Source: an uncultured Eubacteriales bacterium
Lineage (GTDB): Bacteria; Bacillota; Clostridia; Christensenellales; Aristaeellaceae
Length of the DNA stretch: 59,815 bases
Direction: 5' to 3'
NCBI GenBank assembly: GCA_902764915.1
Contig: CACWXY010000021.1
Span: 1 to 59,815 of the forward strand
The notes below the pieces were generated by a model. The model had not been told where the DNA came from, ran no database searches, and saw only the letters and a program-made list of their open reading frames with translations. Both the position numbers and the translations under genes were made by a program. Shown piece after piece: positions 51,805 to 59,815 of the stretch. Numbering within the stretch: the first letter of the stretch is position 1; every line of letters starts with the position of its first letter.

Positions 51805-54015
51805 TCAGCCCCGGTACTCGCTGGGATTGACGCCCATCATGGCCTTGAAGTTGCGCCTGAATGTCAGAATATTGGCAAACCCGCACTGCGCGGCAATCTC
51901 TTCCAGGCTCAGGTCTGTTTCCTTGAGTAGATCGACTGCGCGGTGGATCTGCCGATCACGGACATAGTTCAGGAAGGTCTGCCCATACCGTTTGCGTGTG
52001 ATCAGCCCGATCATCTTGGTGGAAACGCCGAACTGATCCGCAATGCCGTTCAGGCTCAGCTCCGGATCATACAGATGTGCATCCAGGTACTGACAGATTG
52101 CCTCTTCCAGATCGTTCTCCTTCTCCTCGCCTTCTCCGGCTTCCGCCTCGCTCAGGCTGGCGGCAAACACCTGCCGGTAATAGGCAAAGATTTCCTCAAT
52201 GGTGGCCGCATCCCGTATGGGCTCCATGCGTACGTGCGTGGTACTCAGATCATAGGCGTTGCGCAGCGCTTTGCGTATCGTCCAGTAAAGCTCATCCGCC
52301 AGCTGTCGGATTTCCGCGGCGGGCAGGTCTGCCTCGACCATGTTCTTCTGATAGATCTCATCAAGCAGTGCGTTCAGTCCCTGCAGATTCTTCTCCTTAA
52401 GCAGGCGTGTCATCTGCTTCTGGGCGTCCTTGGGGAAGTAATAGCCCGGCGTGCCTTCCTGCGGCTCTTCCGGGAAATAGACAGCCCCGCGTCCTCCTGT
52501 CAGCATCTGGCCCAGACTCCGCTGGGCCTCCCGGCAGGCTTCGCTGAGCCGGTCCAGATCGCTTTCCCGGCGGCCGACGCCAATGGTCAGCACCGTATTC
52601 TCATCACCGGCGTTCTCCTGCATGGCGCTGTAAAGCCGGTAGAAGAAGTCCTCAAAGCAGTCCTTCTCATCTGCCGCGGCGATGACAAACATGTTCTGCA
52701 GGTTTTCCGGCACCGCTACCACCTGAATGTCCTCTTCGCTCCAGTCTCTGCAGGTGGAGAGGATCAGTGCCTGCAGGTCCTGGTATTTCCGCTCCGCAGC
52801 CGCCATCTCGCGGGTTATGGCAATGTTTACCTCGCCGACCATGTAGTAATTGCGCCGCAGTTCCGTGAACTGCTCTTCCACCAGCATTTCCGTATGCCCC
52901 GCCCCATGGATCGCCGCCTGCAGCATACCCTGCCGGGCATAAGGCGTAATCGTCACCATCTTTTCGCGATAACCGTTCCGCTCGCCGATCAGGCTGGAAA
53001 TGCCGCGGAGAATGTTTTCAAACTCATTCTCCTTTTTTTCGTCCGCGGATGCGGTCTCATTGGTCCCGCGCCGGCTCATCATCTGATGGATATCGTCAAT
53101 GGGCTTGTAGAACCGCAGGGAAATGCGGTACGTCAGCAGCACAAAGAAAATGCTCGCCAATGCCATGACCGCCAGGAGAATAAAGGCCGACACCGGCAGC
53201 GGTCGATGCAGCGCGGCATAGGGAATGCAGGCGGTGTATTCCACCGTATTATCCACCAGACTGCTCACATGCATGGTATACCCGGACATATCGCCGATCT
53301 GCATCACCGGCTGGCCGCGCCGCAGGATCTGCACGGAAGCGTTTTCTCCCATTCGCTCGCGCAGGGCAGCCCGGATCTGATCCTGTTCAATCAGTACCAG
53401 TACTTCCCCTTTCGTGGAACTCCGGCTGCCAAAACCGGTATAGGATTCCCCATAGATCAGGTATTCCTTGTTCAGCAGTATCTGCGCCCCGGTGACGCCC
53501 AGCACATTGGCCGCTGTATTCACGCCGAAATAGGGTGAGTTTGGCAGTACCTTGCATGCACCGTCCAGCGAATAGACGGCACCGGGCAGGAAAACCTTAT
53601 TCTCGCCCTGAAAGGCCAGGATCATGCTGTACAGGCTGGTGCTTCGCACGGTTCCCTTGATCCGGTTCAGTTCGCCCAGGAGATTGTACAGCTGCAGAGA
53701 ATTCAGCGTCTTTTTTTCCACATAGACCGTCTGCAGCGCAGAGCGCGCGGTTTCCGACGCATTGACGGAAGCGCAGAGCATCTGGGAGTGCATCATCTGC
53801 TGGTCCATCCATGTTCCGAAGGAGACCGACTTCTGTTCCCATTCCCGCTGCGCGAGCTCGGTGGCTTCCCGGCTGTAGGACCAGATCACCCATCCGATGA
53901 ATATGCCGAACAGCATAAGAATAATCAATGTATAGGATAAGAACAGGTGCTTGAAAACACCGCTGCGGAAATAGCGCGTGCGTTGGGTACCTGTCTTTTC
54001 GCTGGGATGGATCAT
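51805..54015 (-). CDS. Membrane-bound AraC-family sensor regulator
   Basis: 736 residues. The first span is HLFLSYTLIILMLFGIFIG (~24-45); an extracytoplasmic sensor of ~230 residues follows; the second span is FILLAVMALASIFFVLLTY (~278-297). After a linker and a central cytoplasmic region (~330-600), the C-terminal ~100 residues are an AraC DNA-binding domain (SLNGIADQFGVSTKMIGLI and SLEEIAAQCGFANILTFRRNFKAMMG). Such one-component regulators sense a sugar or its transporter outside and activate the neighbouring importer. It lies directly upstream of the lplB-ytcP-lplA-type genes. Confidence 0.9.
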   Translation of the reverse strand: MIHPSEKTGTQRTRYFRSGVFKHLFLSYTLIILMLFGIFIGWVIWSYSREATELAQREWEQKSVSFGTWMDQQMMHSQMLCASVNASETARSALQTVYVEKKTLNSLQLYNLLGELNRIKGTVRSTSLYSMILAFQGENKVFLPGAVYSLDGACKVLPNSPYFGVNTAANVLGVTGAQILLNKEYLIYGESYTGFGSRSSTKGEVLVLIEQDQIRAALRERMGENASVQILRRGQPVMQIGDMSGYTMHVSSLVDNTVEYTACIPYAALHRPLPVSAFILLAVMALASIFFVLLTYRISLRFYKPIDDIHQMMSRRGTNETASADEKKENEFENILRGISSLIGERNGYREKMVTITPYARQGMLQAAIHGAGHTEMLVEEQFTELRRNYYMVGEVNIAITREMAAAERKYQDLQALILSTCRDWSEEDIQVVAVPENLQNMFVIAAADEKDCFEDFFYRLYSAMQENAGDENTVLTIGVGRRESDLDRLSEACREAQRSLGQMLTGGRGAVYFPEEPQEGTPGYYFPKDAQKQMTRLLKEKNLQGLNALLDEIYQKNMVEADLPAAEIRQLADELYWTIRKALRNAYDLSTTHVRMEPIRDAATIEEIFAYYRQVFAASLSEAEAGEGEEKENDLEEAICQYLDAHLYDPELSLNGIADQFGVSTKMIGLITRKRYGQTFLNYVRDRQIHRAVDLLKETDLSLEEIAAQCGFANILTFRRNFKAMMGVNPSEYRG

Positions 54016-54313
54016 TTTTCCTGCCTTTCATCCGTCTTCAGTGAACCGGACAGCTGCGGGAATCTGCCCGATTGCGGCTTGAAGAGGGGATACTTCCTTT
54101 CTGGATCGTTATGCCGTAAGAGCACGCAGATGCGATGCCATGCCTTCTGCCCGTATGGCTTTCACTTTCTGAACGGCCGGCGCTCTGGCATGAGGATGGC
54201 AGCGCTGCGTAAGGGGCCCCTGTCACGGGTGTTCCCTGCCCTTCCGATCCTTCGGTGTGCGCTTTCTTTCTTTTCCGGAAAGCCGGCATGAAAACCGGCT
54301 GTTCTTTCCGGGA

Positions 54314-54322
54314 ATTATAGCA
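54314..54322 (-). promoter_or_regulatory. Extended -10 promoter of the AraC regulator
   Basis: On the minus strand TGCTATAAT (TGn plus TATAAT), about 300 bp upstream of the start codon, leaving a long structured leader. Confidence 0.5.
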
Positions 54323-54478
54323 CAATCCGGCCCGTCTTGACCATGCGCGGGTGCACAGGGGCATGCGGCCCTGCCCCGCGGCACAGTGTGCGGACAGAGG
54401 GGCATGCGCAGTCTGTATGCTGACAAAAATGCTGGCAGAAGGCACACAGCGAGCACAAGACAGATCAGAGAAAAGGTA

Positions 54479-54494
54479 GTGCAAACGGTTGCAC
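54479..54494. promoter_or_regulatory. cre-like operator GTGCAAACGGTTGCAC
   Basis: Perfect GTGCAA/TTGCAC arms around a CG centre fit the LacI/CcpA operator pattern (TG.AA.CG.T..CA). It lies ~155 bp upstream of the AraC regulator's -10, which would suit carbon catabolite control of sugar uptake. This is inferred from sequence only. Confidence 0.45.
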
Positions 54495-54534
54495 AGTGCT
54501 GCAACGGCACAGGGCCTGGGGCCTGCCGGACACG

Positions 54535-54566
54535 AAAAAACCCCATCCAGACTGCGATGGGGTTTT
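54535..54566 (-). terminator. Terminator of the amino-acid ABC operon
   Basis: AACCCCATC, 8-base loop, GATGGGGTT, with TTTTTT on the minus strand, directly after the stop codon at 54570. Confidence 0.8.
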
Positions 54567-54569
54567 GGC

Positions 54570-55079
54570 TCATGAATGCATCTGAATCTCCGGAAGGCAC
54601 GCGTCTATGTCCACATATCCATCCTGCACCTGCCAGCGGTCCACATAGACCGGCACGGTCTCGGATGTCAGGAGATCTCTTGGATCAAAAGGCAGCGGCC
54701 GGCTCAGAAAGATATGCACTGCATGGGTTGCAGGATCTTCCCAGGCGCACTCCACCTGAAAGGGGTGGCGGCCATGCACCGTCATGTTCTTTACCTCATG
54801 GCATCCCGTAATCCGCGCCTGTACACTGTACCCGCCTTCCATCAGCTGACGGAGCCGGTTTCTTTTGCGGTATGCGACAAGCAGGAAGATGATGCCCAGC
54901 AGCAGGAAGCATCCTCCGACGCCTCCGAACACCAGGATAAACAGTTGATTTCCCTGGCGCAGGCTGACCAGGCGCCCCACCAGAATGCCGATAAGCAGGT
55001 AGACTAAGCCCATGGGTACAAAGACAAACCCGAGAATATCCAGGGCCGTATAGCCCCATTTCCGTTTCTTTTCCTTCAT
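54570..55079 (-). CDS. DUF3592-like membrane protein
   Basis: 169 residues from MKEKKRKWGYTALDI; an ATG at 55106 would overlap the ATPase gene. Two membrane spans (ILGFVFVPMGLVYLLIGIL and LFILVFGGVGGCFLLLGIIF) are followed by a ~90-residue beta-rich domain (VQARITGCHEVKNMTVHGRHPFQVECAW split over strands, ending VPVYVDRWQVQDGYVDID). The pattern matches DUF3592-type proteins of unknown role. Last gene of the amino-acid importer operon, 13 bp after the ATPase. Confidence 0.6.
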   Translation of the reverse strand: MKEKKRKWGYTALDILGFVFVPMGLVYLLIGILVGRLVSLRQGNQLFILVFGGVGGCFLLLGIIFLLVAYRKRNRLRQLMEGGYSVQARITGCHEVKNMTVHGRHPFQVECAWEDPATHAVHIFLSRPLPFDPRDLLTSETVPVYVDRWQVQDGYVDIDACLPEIQMHS

Positions 55080-55092
55080 GATTCTTTCACTT

Positions 55093-55878
55093 TCACACGC
55101 CTGCATACCCTGCCAGGAACTGGCGTGTCCTCTCCTTCTGCGGGTTCTGGAAGACGTCCTTCGGGTCGCCCATCTCGCAAATTTCCCCCTGGTCCATGAA
55201 AATCACGGTATCTGCCACATCCCGGGCAAATGCCATTTCATGGGTCACGATAATCATGGTCATATGCCGCTCCGCCAGGGAACGGATGACCCGCAGCACT
55301 TCCCCTGTCAGTTCCGGGTCCAGCGCTGAGGTCGGTTCATCAAAACAGAGAATATCCGGTTCCAGTGCCAGTGCCCGGGCAATGGCCACACGCTGGCACT
55401 GCCCGCCGGAGAGCTGATGCGGATAGTTTTCCTTGCGATCGCTCAGGCCCATCTGGTCCAGAAGATGGCTCGCCTTTTCCTGCATTTCCTGCCGGATGCT
55501 CTTCCGGTTCTGCCGCCAGTCTTCCCTTTCATGGGCCAGCAGTTCGCCTGCCAGAGCCACATTCTGCAGTGCCGTGTACTGGGGAAAAAGGTTAAACGAC
55601 TGAAAGACCAGTCCGAAATGCAGGCGCTTTCTTCGGATTTCCTTTTCCCGGCTCCGGCTGACCACGCTCGCGTCGAACAGGGTTTCCCCGTTGACGCGGA
55701 TGATCCCGGACGTGGGTGTCTCCAGAAAATTCAGGCACCGGAGAAGGGTGGTTTTTCCGCTCCCGGAAGAGCCGATCAGCGACAGTGTGGTTCCTTTTTC
55801 CATCTGAAAGGAAATGTCCCGCAGCACCTCTGTTTTTCCGAATGTCTTGCGGATATGTTCGACTTCAAGAATAGCCAT
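55093..55878 (-). CDS. Polar amino-acid ABC transporter ATPase
   Basis: 261 residues. Walker A is [17 protein letters not shown] (~37), the Q-loop is [11 protein letters not shown], the signature is [16 protein letters not shown] (~160), Walker B is [14 protein letters not shown], and the H-loop is [15 protein letters not shown]. The pattern is that of GlnQ/HisP-type ATPases. It energises the adjacent permease at the inner face of the membrane. An extra ~15-residue insert around [14 protein letters not shown], and the 261-residue length, are slightly above the usual ~245. Confidence 0.9.
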   Translation of the reverse strand: MAILEVEHIRKTFGKTEVLRDISFQMEKGTTLSLIGSSGSGKTTLLRCLNFLETPTSGIIRVNGETLFDASVVSRSREKEIRRKRLHFGLVFQSFNLFPQYTALQNVALAGELLAHEREDWRQNRKSIRQEMQEKASHLLDQMGLSDRKENYPHQLSGGQCQRVAIARALALEPDILCFDEPTSALDPELTGEVLRVIRSLAERHMTMIIVTHEMAFARDVADTVIFMDQGEICEMGDPKDVFQNPQKERTRQFLAGYAGV

Positions 55879-55890
55879 TGCAATTCCTCC

Positions 55891-56577
55891 TCAGCGGAAA
55901 TAACTCAGTCTTTTCTCCAGACGCTGCAGAAGAATCGTCAGGATACCGATACTGACAAGATAATACACTGCGGTAAAGAACAGGGGCCAGATGGCGCCGG
56001 AGATGCCCTGACTGCCTTTCATGAAAGACTGGCCGGCCCAGATGATTTCCTGCAGCGCAATGATACGGGCCAGTGATGTATCCTTTACCAGGGTAATGAT
56101 CTCGTTGGACATGGGCGGTACAATGGCCTTGATCATCTGCAGAAGCTTGACCTTGAAGAAGATCTGGCTGTGCGTCATGCCCAGGACTAGTCCGGCTTCC
56201 TCCTGGCCGACCGGGATGCCCTGGATGCCGCCGCGGTAAATCTCGGAAAAATAGCATGCGTAGTTGATAATGAACGCGACGGCTGCGGCCTGAAAACGTC
56301 CGGACTCGCCGCCGCCCCAGATGGGGGCATGGAACACAAGCCCCGGAAAATAGTAGATGATCAGGAGCTGAATCATGAGGGGGGATCCCCGGATGATCCA
56401 GACAAGGGTCCGGGTAATACCCCGCAGCACGTGCAGACGGGACATGGATCCCATGGCAATAACAAGCCCCAGAGGAAAGGCGCCCAGGAGCGTGACAAAG
56501 AACAGTCGCAGCGTCTGGACAAAGCCTGTGTTAAGCGCACCGATGACGATCGGCATCTGCTGAAGAATGGTCTGCAT
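55891..56577 (-). CDS. Polar amino-acid ABC transporter permease
   Basis: 228 residues from MQTILQQMPIVIGALNTG, with CAGGAAAGGTAG upstream. HisMQ/GlnP-type signs: GFVQTLRLFFVTLLGAFPLGLV, RGSPLMIQLLIIYY, and the EAA loop QEEAGLVLGMTHSQIFFKV. One permease gene means a homodimeric channel. Confidence 0.9.
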   Translation of the reverse strand: MQTILQQMPIVIGALNTGFVQTLRLFFVTLLGAFPLGLVIAMGSMSRLHVLRGITRTLVWIIRGSPLMIQLLIIYYFPGLVFHAPIWGGGESGRFQAAAVAFIINYACYFSEIYRGGIQGIPVGQEEAGLVLGMTHSQIFFKVKLLQMIKAIVPPMSNEIITLVKDTSLARIIALQEIIWAGQSFMKGSQGISGAIWPLFFTAVYYLVSIGILTILLQRLEKRLSYFR

Positions 56578-56600
56578 AGATTCTACCTTTCCTGAAGACA

Positions 56601-56636
56601 CAAAGAAAGGGCAGAGAGTGGTCAAACCTTCTGCCC
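56601..56636 (-). terminator. Attenuator-like hairpin between binding protein and permease genes
   Basis: On the minus strand GGGCAGA, 14-base loop, TCTGCCC, then TTTCTTTG, 21 bp after the binding-protein stop. Partial termination here would give more binding protein than permease, as is common in ABC operons. Confidence 0.6.
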
Positions 56637-56656
56637 GTTCCTATTCCATCCGGAGA

Positions 56657-57439
56657 TTACTCTTTGACCTGCTCGATCATGGCAGCCTGCACGCCATACT
56701 TCTCGGCGATTTCCATAAGGCTTCCATCCTCATAGGCAGCGACCAGGAATTCATTGAGCTTTGCGGCCAGCTCGGAATCCTTGCGGAAGCCGACGCCGTA
56801 TTCCTCACTGTTCAGGCCCAGGGTATAGACGAGGTTGGCATAGCCTGTGCCCTCGCCGATCATGGCAGCTGCCATCAGCGAGTCGATGACCGCCGCGTCA
56901 CTGGTCTGCGCTGCGACTTCCATCAGCGTGGCGGCCTGGCTGGTCACCGCAACCGTCTTATAGCCCAGCTCCGTTACCACCGCTTCGCCTGCGCTGCCGG
57001 CTTCTACGGCAAAGGACAGATCCTTCAGGCTTTCCACGTCGGGATAGCTCTCCGCCTTGTCCGCGGGAAGAATGACGACCTGCGCATTGTTGGCATAGGG
57101 GTTGGAGCATTCCATGGCAGCAAGCACTTCGTCAGTGAGCGTCATGCCGTTCCATACGCAGTCGATGGTACGGCCGTTCAGTTCCAGGATCTTGTTGTCC
57201 CATTCAATTTCCATGAACTCCACGTCCAGGCCAAGAGACGCAGCAAAGGCACGTGCCAGATCTGCATCAAAGCCGATCCACTCGCCGTTTTCATCTTTAT
57301 AGTCCATCGGTTCAAAATCCGTAATCCCCACAACCAGCTTTCCCTTGCCCTGCACATACTCCAGATCGGTCTCTGCGAAAGAAACAGACATGGTGGCAAT
57401 CATCGCCAGTGTCAGAAGAATGGCAAACAGCTTTTTCAT
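56657..57439 (-). CDS. Polar amino-acid ABC binding protein
   Basis: 260 residues with signal peptide MKKLFAILLTLAMIATMSVSFAE. The first two hydrophobic residues before AE fit signal peptidase I; no lipobox cysteine is present, unusual for a Gram-positive binding protein, which needs an anchor. The SBP_bac_3 fold shows in LVVGITDFEPMDYKDENGEW (~35), GFDADLARAFAASLGL, and the ligand arginine/aspartate-type sites around NPYANNAQVVILP. First gene of the importer operon, with GAGGGGGAAACC upstream. Confidence 0.85.
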   Translation of the reverse strand: MKKLFAILLTLAMIATMSVSFAETDLEYVQGKGKLVVGITDFEPMDYKDENGEWIGFDADLARAFAASLGLDVEFMEIEWDNKILELNGRTIDCVWNGMTLTDEVLAAMECSNPYANNAQVVILPADKAESYPDVESLKDLSFAVEAGSAGEAVVTELGYKTVAVTSQAATLMEVAAQTSDAAVIDSLMAAAMIGEGTGYANLVYTLGLNSEEYGVGFRKDSELAAKLNEFLVAAYEDGSLMEIAEKYGVQAAMIEQVKE

Positions 57440-57486
57440 AGAAGGTTTCCCCCTCGCATTTATTTGGCTTTCGCACCAACATTGGC

Positions 57487-57515
57487 ACTATATCAGTTTA
57501 CCACGCTAAAGTCAA
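57487..57515 (-). promoter_or_regulatory. Promoter of the amino-acid importer operon
   Basis: On the minus strand TTGACT, 17-base spacer, TATAGT, ~48 bp upstream of the binding-protein start. Confidence 0.65.
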
Positions 57516-57540
57516 TGAATACCTGTATTCCTTTTGTATT

Positions 57541-57879
57541 TCTTTTAGGACAATTGCCGCAGCCGCGTCCTCACCTATCAGGGATGTGTGGGACGAGGTG
57601 GCCGAGAAACTGAAAAAGAATAAGGAACTGACAGAAGTGGTTGGTCACAGAGGTGGTCAGCCACATTTTTTATATGGGAAGGTCTTCTGTGAATGCGGAG
57701 CCCCAATGACCAGACGGACGGTCAACGGCGCTGGCGGGCAGAAGATCAAGACCTGGATTTGCCGTGACAAGCGGAAAGGGACTGGCTGCAAGGGCCGGAA
57801 CGTGAAGGAAGAGGAGCTGCTGAAGTTTGGCGATGCGGCTAGGCTTGTGGTCAAGGATGATGGGATTGAGGCTCTATAA
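57541..57879 (+). pseudogene. C-terminal remnant of a large serine recombinase
   Basis: The open frame (codons from 57541, with a GTG at 57586) reads WDEVAEKLKKNKELTEVVG, then the recombinase zinc-ribbon: FLYGKVFCECGAPMTRRT, WICRDKRKGTGCKGR (C..C..C..C). The N-terminal serine-recombinase catalytic and DNA-binding domains are missing. It marks an old integrated element at the boundary of core and accessory DNA. Confidence 0.65.
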
Positions 57880-57881
57880 TT

Positions 57882-57954
57882 GCCCACCTGTTTTGTTTTC
57901 GGATTGGAGATGATGAGTTCTCCTGGACGGAAGCAGAGCGGGTGGGCTTTTTTT
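57882..57954 (+). terminator. Terminator after the recombinase remnant
   Basis: GCCCACC pairs with GGTGGGC across a long internal loop and is followed by seven T. Position and T-run fit a terminator; the large loop is unusual. Confidence 0.55.
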
Positions 57955-58012
57955 GTCGTTTTACAGCCCCTCATGTTCATAGAAAATTCAATGGCTGGAA
58001 ACGACAGAAACC

Positions 58013-58041
58013 TTGATATTCCGGCACTTTTGACATATAAT
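58013..58041 (+). promoter_or_regulatory. Strong promoter of the AlbA/Schlafen-type gene
   Basis: TTGATA, 17-base spacer, consensus TATAAT, ending 51 bp before the GTG start. Confidence 0.75.
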
Positions 58042-58092
58042 CTATTTGTGATTTTATGCCATGACAGAGGGTGCGGGAAGGAGGCGACGGCT

Positions 58093-59550
58093 GTGTTCGA
58101 TCCCAACAAAATCGAGGACCTGCAGTTTTCAACGGAGAAACAGATCATGGACAGGAAGTCCGCTCGAATCAAGGCCGTTGATCTTGCGATCCCTATTGTT
58201 GCCATGGCGAATGCTGATGGCTGATACCTTGCTATTGGCATTGAGGATGATGGAACGATCACCGGGATTGATGCTCATGAGAAGAATCTGAACGAACTGC
58301 TGCGTGCGCCTTATGATTTTTGCTTTCCGAGCGTGCAGGTTGATTTGAAAACGATGGATGTGATCGATGCGAAGGGACAGCCCAATCATATCCTGCGTAT
58401 GCAGATACTTCCCAACAATAAAGTTGTTGCAAACCAGGCAGATGAAGTCTATCTTCGGGTCGGCGACAAGAGCAAGAAGCTGAATTTTGAGCAGCGCCTT
58501 CAGCTTGTGTACGCAAAGGGCATAAAGTATTTTGAGGAGCAGCCTGTTGCCGGTGCGACCATTAATGACATAGATTTGGAAGTCGTAGCGGAGTACTGCA
58601 AGAAAATCGGATACGACAAAGGAGATGCTGAATTCTATCTCCGCCATAATCATGACTTTGTAGTCACCCGTGGAGATGAGGACATAATTCGCGGTGCGGC
58701 CATTTTGCTCTTCGGGAAGAATCCACAGCGTTTTTTCCCTCGCGCTCGTGTGCGCTTTGTGCGATATGAGGGCAAAACTGCCGAGGTAGGCGACCGGATG
58801 AATGTGGTGAAAGATGAGAAATTTGACGGTCGTATACTGGATCAGGTAAGAGCGGCTACAGCTTTCGTAAAAACACAGATCCGAGAGTACACTAAACTGG
58901 GAGCCGGAGGTGTGTTCCAGACAACGCCTGAATTTCCGGAGTTCTGCTGGACTGAGCTGATTGTGAACGCCGTGGCACACCGTGACTACAGTATCGGTGG
59001 AACCGATATTCAGATTAAGATGTTCGATGATCATTTCACGGTTGAGAGCCCAGGCATTCTCCCAGGGCTAGTCCGCGTGAATAATATCCGGGAATTCCAT
59101 TTCTCCCGCAATCCTGTGATCGTGGAGTTGTTGAACGAGTATGATCTCGTGAAGGAATTCGGCGAAGGTGTTGATCGTATCTATCGGGATATGGCAGAAG
59201 CGGGCCTTCCGGAGCCGGAGTACCGGCAGTCTGAATTTATGCTCTATGCAACGCTGAAAAATAAGAACTGGGGCAAAGAAGATGCAAGCTGGAACTCGGA
59301 TCAACCCCTTCCTGGAAAAAGCGATGAAAAAGGCGATAAAAAGGCGATGAAAAAAGGCGATGAAATAGATGCCCGGATAGAGAAGGTATTGGTAGCAATC
59401 GCCAATGACTCAAAGAATACTGTAAACGAGTTAACTGTGGCAACAGGGACATCTCGTAAACAAATAGAAATTGCCCTGAAACGTCTTAAAGATGCAGGAA
59501 AAATTCACCGTGAAGGTTCTGCACGTAACGGTAAATGGATGATTGATTAA
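58093..59550 (+). pseudogene. Schlafen/AlbA_2-domain ATP-binding protein, one in-frame TGA
   Basis: 486 codons from a GTG (MFDPNKIEDLQFSTEKQ), with GGGAAGGAGGCGACGGCT upstream. The AlbA_2 domain (~1-130: IPIVAMANADG, then YLAIGIEDDGTITGIDA) is interrupted by TGA at 58222-58224, where homologues have a second glycine (GGA to TGA is one base). After it come the HATPase-like part (FCWTELIVNAVAHRDYSIGG, ~300) and a C-terminal winged helix (NELTVATGTSRKQIEIALKR). The rest is intact, so the lesion is recent or a sequencing error. A second-part product could start at the GTG at 58333. Confidence 0.8.
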
Positions 59551-59555
59551 TATAC

Positions 59556-59625
59556 AGCCCACTTACTTCCTTTTCCGCTTGGGAATTATCTCCCAACCTG
59601 AAAACGAAGTGAGTGGGCTCCTTTT
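59556..59625 (+). terminator. Terminator of the AlbA/Schlafen-type gene
   Basis: A 14-bp stem (AGCCCACTTACTTC/GAAGTGAGTGGGCT, one mismatch) encloses a second hairpin (TTGGGA/TCCCAA) and is followed by CCTTTTG, 5 bp after the stop codon. Confidence 0.75.
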
Positions 59626-59815
59626 GTCTTCTTCTGACAAAAAATCTCTACCCGCTTGCTATGCGCAAAACTCTGGTTTACCCTGTACAGCAAGGCGGCC
59701 GAACACACATATCCCTGCAGAACATATTGCTTCAATACGTTGTTTGCCCAACGTCGGAATTCCACACCGCGCTTTGACTTGACACGGTAGCCGACCGAGA
59801 TGATCATATCAAGAT
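59586..59815 (-). pseudogene. RhuM-family protein, truncated, runs off the right edge
   Basis: The minus strand enters with LDMIISVGYRVKSKRGVEF and RRWANNVLKQYVLQGY, the hallmark of RhuM proteins found on pathogenicity and defence islands. After that motif the homology ends, and an unrelated ~35-codon tail leads to a stop overlapping the terminator of the neighbouring gene, so the C-terminal half is lost. The N-terminus is outside the window. Confidence 0.7.

Larger units (their letters stand above)
54025..54534. other. Leader and control region upstream of the AraC regulator
   Basis: About 0.5 kb without genes. It holds the extended -10 at 54314, a nested hairpin around 54270-54310 in the 5' untranslated region (AGCCGG/CCGGCT core), and a cre-like dyad at 54479. 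Confidence 0.5.

Noticed and set aside
58222..58224. TGA as a selenocysteine codon in the AlbA/Schlafen-type gene
   Set aside because: The position normally holds glycine in a nucleotide-binding turn, not a redox residue, and no SECIS-like hairpin was seen right after it.

Overview
The window looks like a piece of a Clostridia-type (Bacillota) chromosome with a moderately GC-rich core. The evidence is the core gene order phoH-pgpH-ybeY/cdd-era and DUF512 radical SAM-der-plsY-lepA-hemW, the presence of dapL (the aminotransferase shortcut to diaminopimelate), an LplA/LplB/YtcP-type sugar importer controlled by a membrane-bound AraC regulator, and AGGAGG ribosome binding sites before nearly every gene. 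A gut or rumen clostridium is an inference from gene content only; I cannot name the species.

Positions 1-18,300 are accessory DNA. At the left edge an IS110-family element has been cut by a second insertion sequence (202-2277). That element has 20-bp inverted ends, a 4-bp target duplication and a likely programmed -1 frameshift in its transposase. Next come prophage remnants (portal fragment, holin-like and SH3 lysis-type proteins, a twice-broken phage gene) mixed with toxin-antitoxin genes: an orphan RelB, a RelB with a YafQ-like toxin broken by one nonsense codon, an intact PIN/Phd pair and an intact RelE pair. From about 8.3 to 13.6 kb lies an unusual transposon-like unit. A repressor with three HTH domains faces an operon encoding a small protein, a Mu/TnsB-like DDE transposase, an IS200-type HUH (Y1) transposase and a second small protein, followed by a 740-bp region rich in inverted repeats. 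From 13.6 to 17.8 kb there are two ATPases with the same ~275-bp repeat placed about 115 bp upstream of each, plus a scrap of a third, an XRE regulator and a triple zinc-ribbon protein.

Positions 18,900-57,500 are mostly chromosomal core. They hold a nucleoside-diphosphate-sugar 4,6-dehydratase, dapF-dapL (lysine and peptidoglycan precursor), two small membrane proteins, malQ-glgP (glycogen and maltodextrin use), tadA, and the leftward operon phoH-pgpH-ybeY/cdd-era. Rightward there are a MreB-like gene with a large HTH protein of unknown function, and the operon DUF512-der-plsY-lepA-hemW-GNAT. Two leftward transport systems follow: an oligosaccharide/sugar-type ABC importer with its AraC sensor-regulator, and a polar amino-acid ABC importer with a small membrane protein. 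Several intergenic gaps of 500-900 bp hold only terminator-like hairpins or nothing I can recognise.

The right end (57.5 kb onward) is accessory again. It has a C-terminal scrap of a serine recombinase, a Schlafen/AlbA-type ATP-binding gene interrupted by one TGA, and a truncated RhuM-like gene running off the window. No tRNA, rRNA or CRISPR array was recognised by eye.
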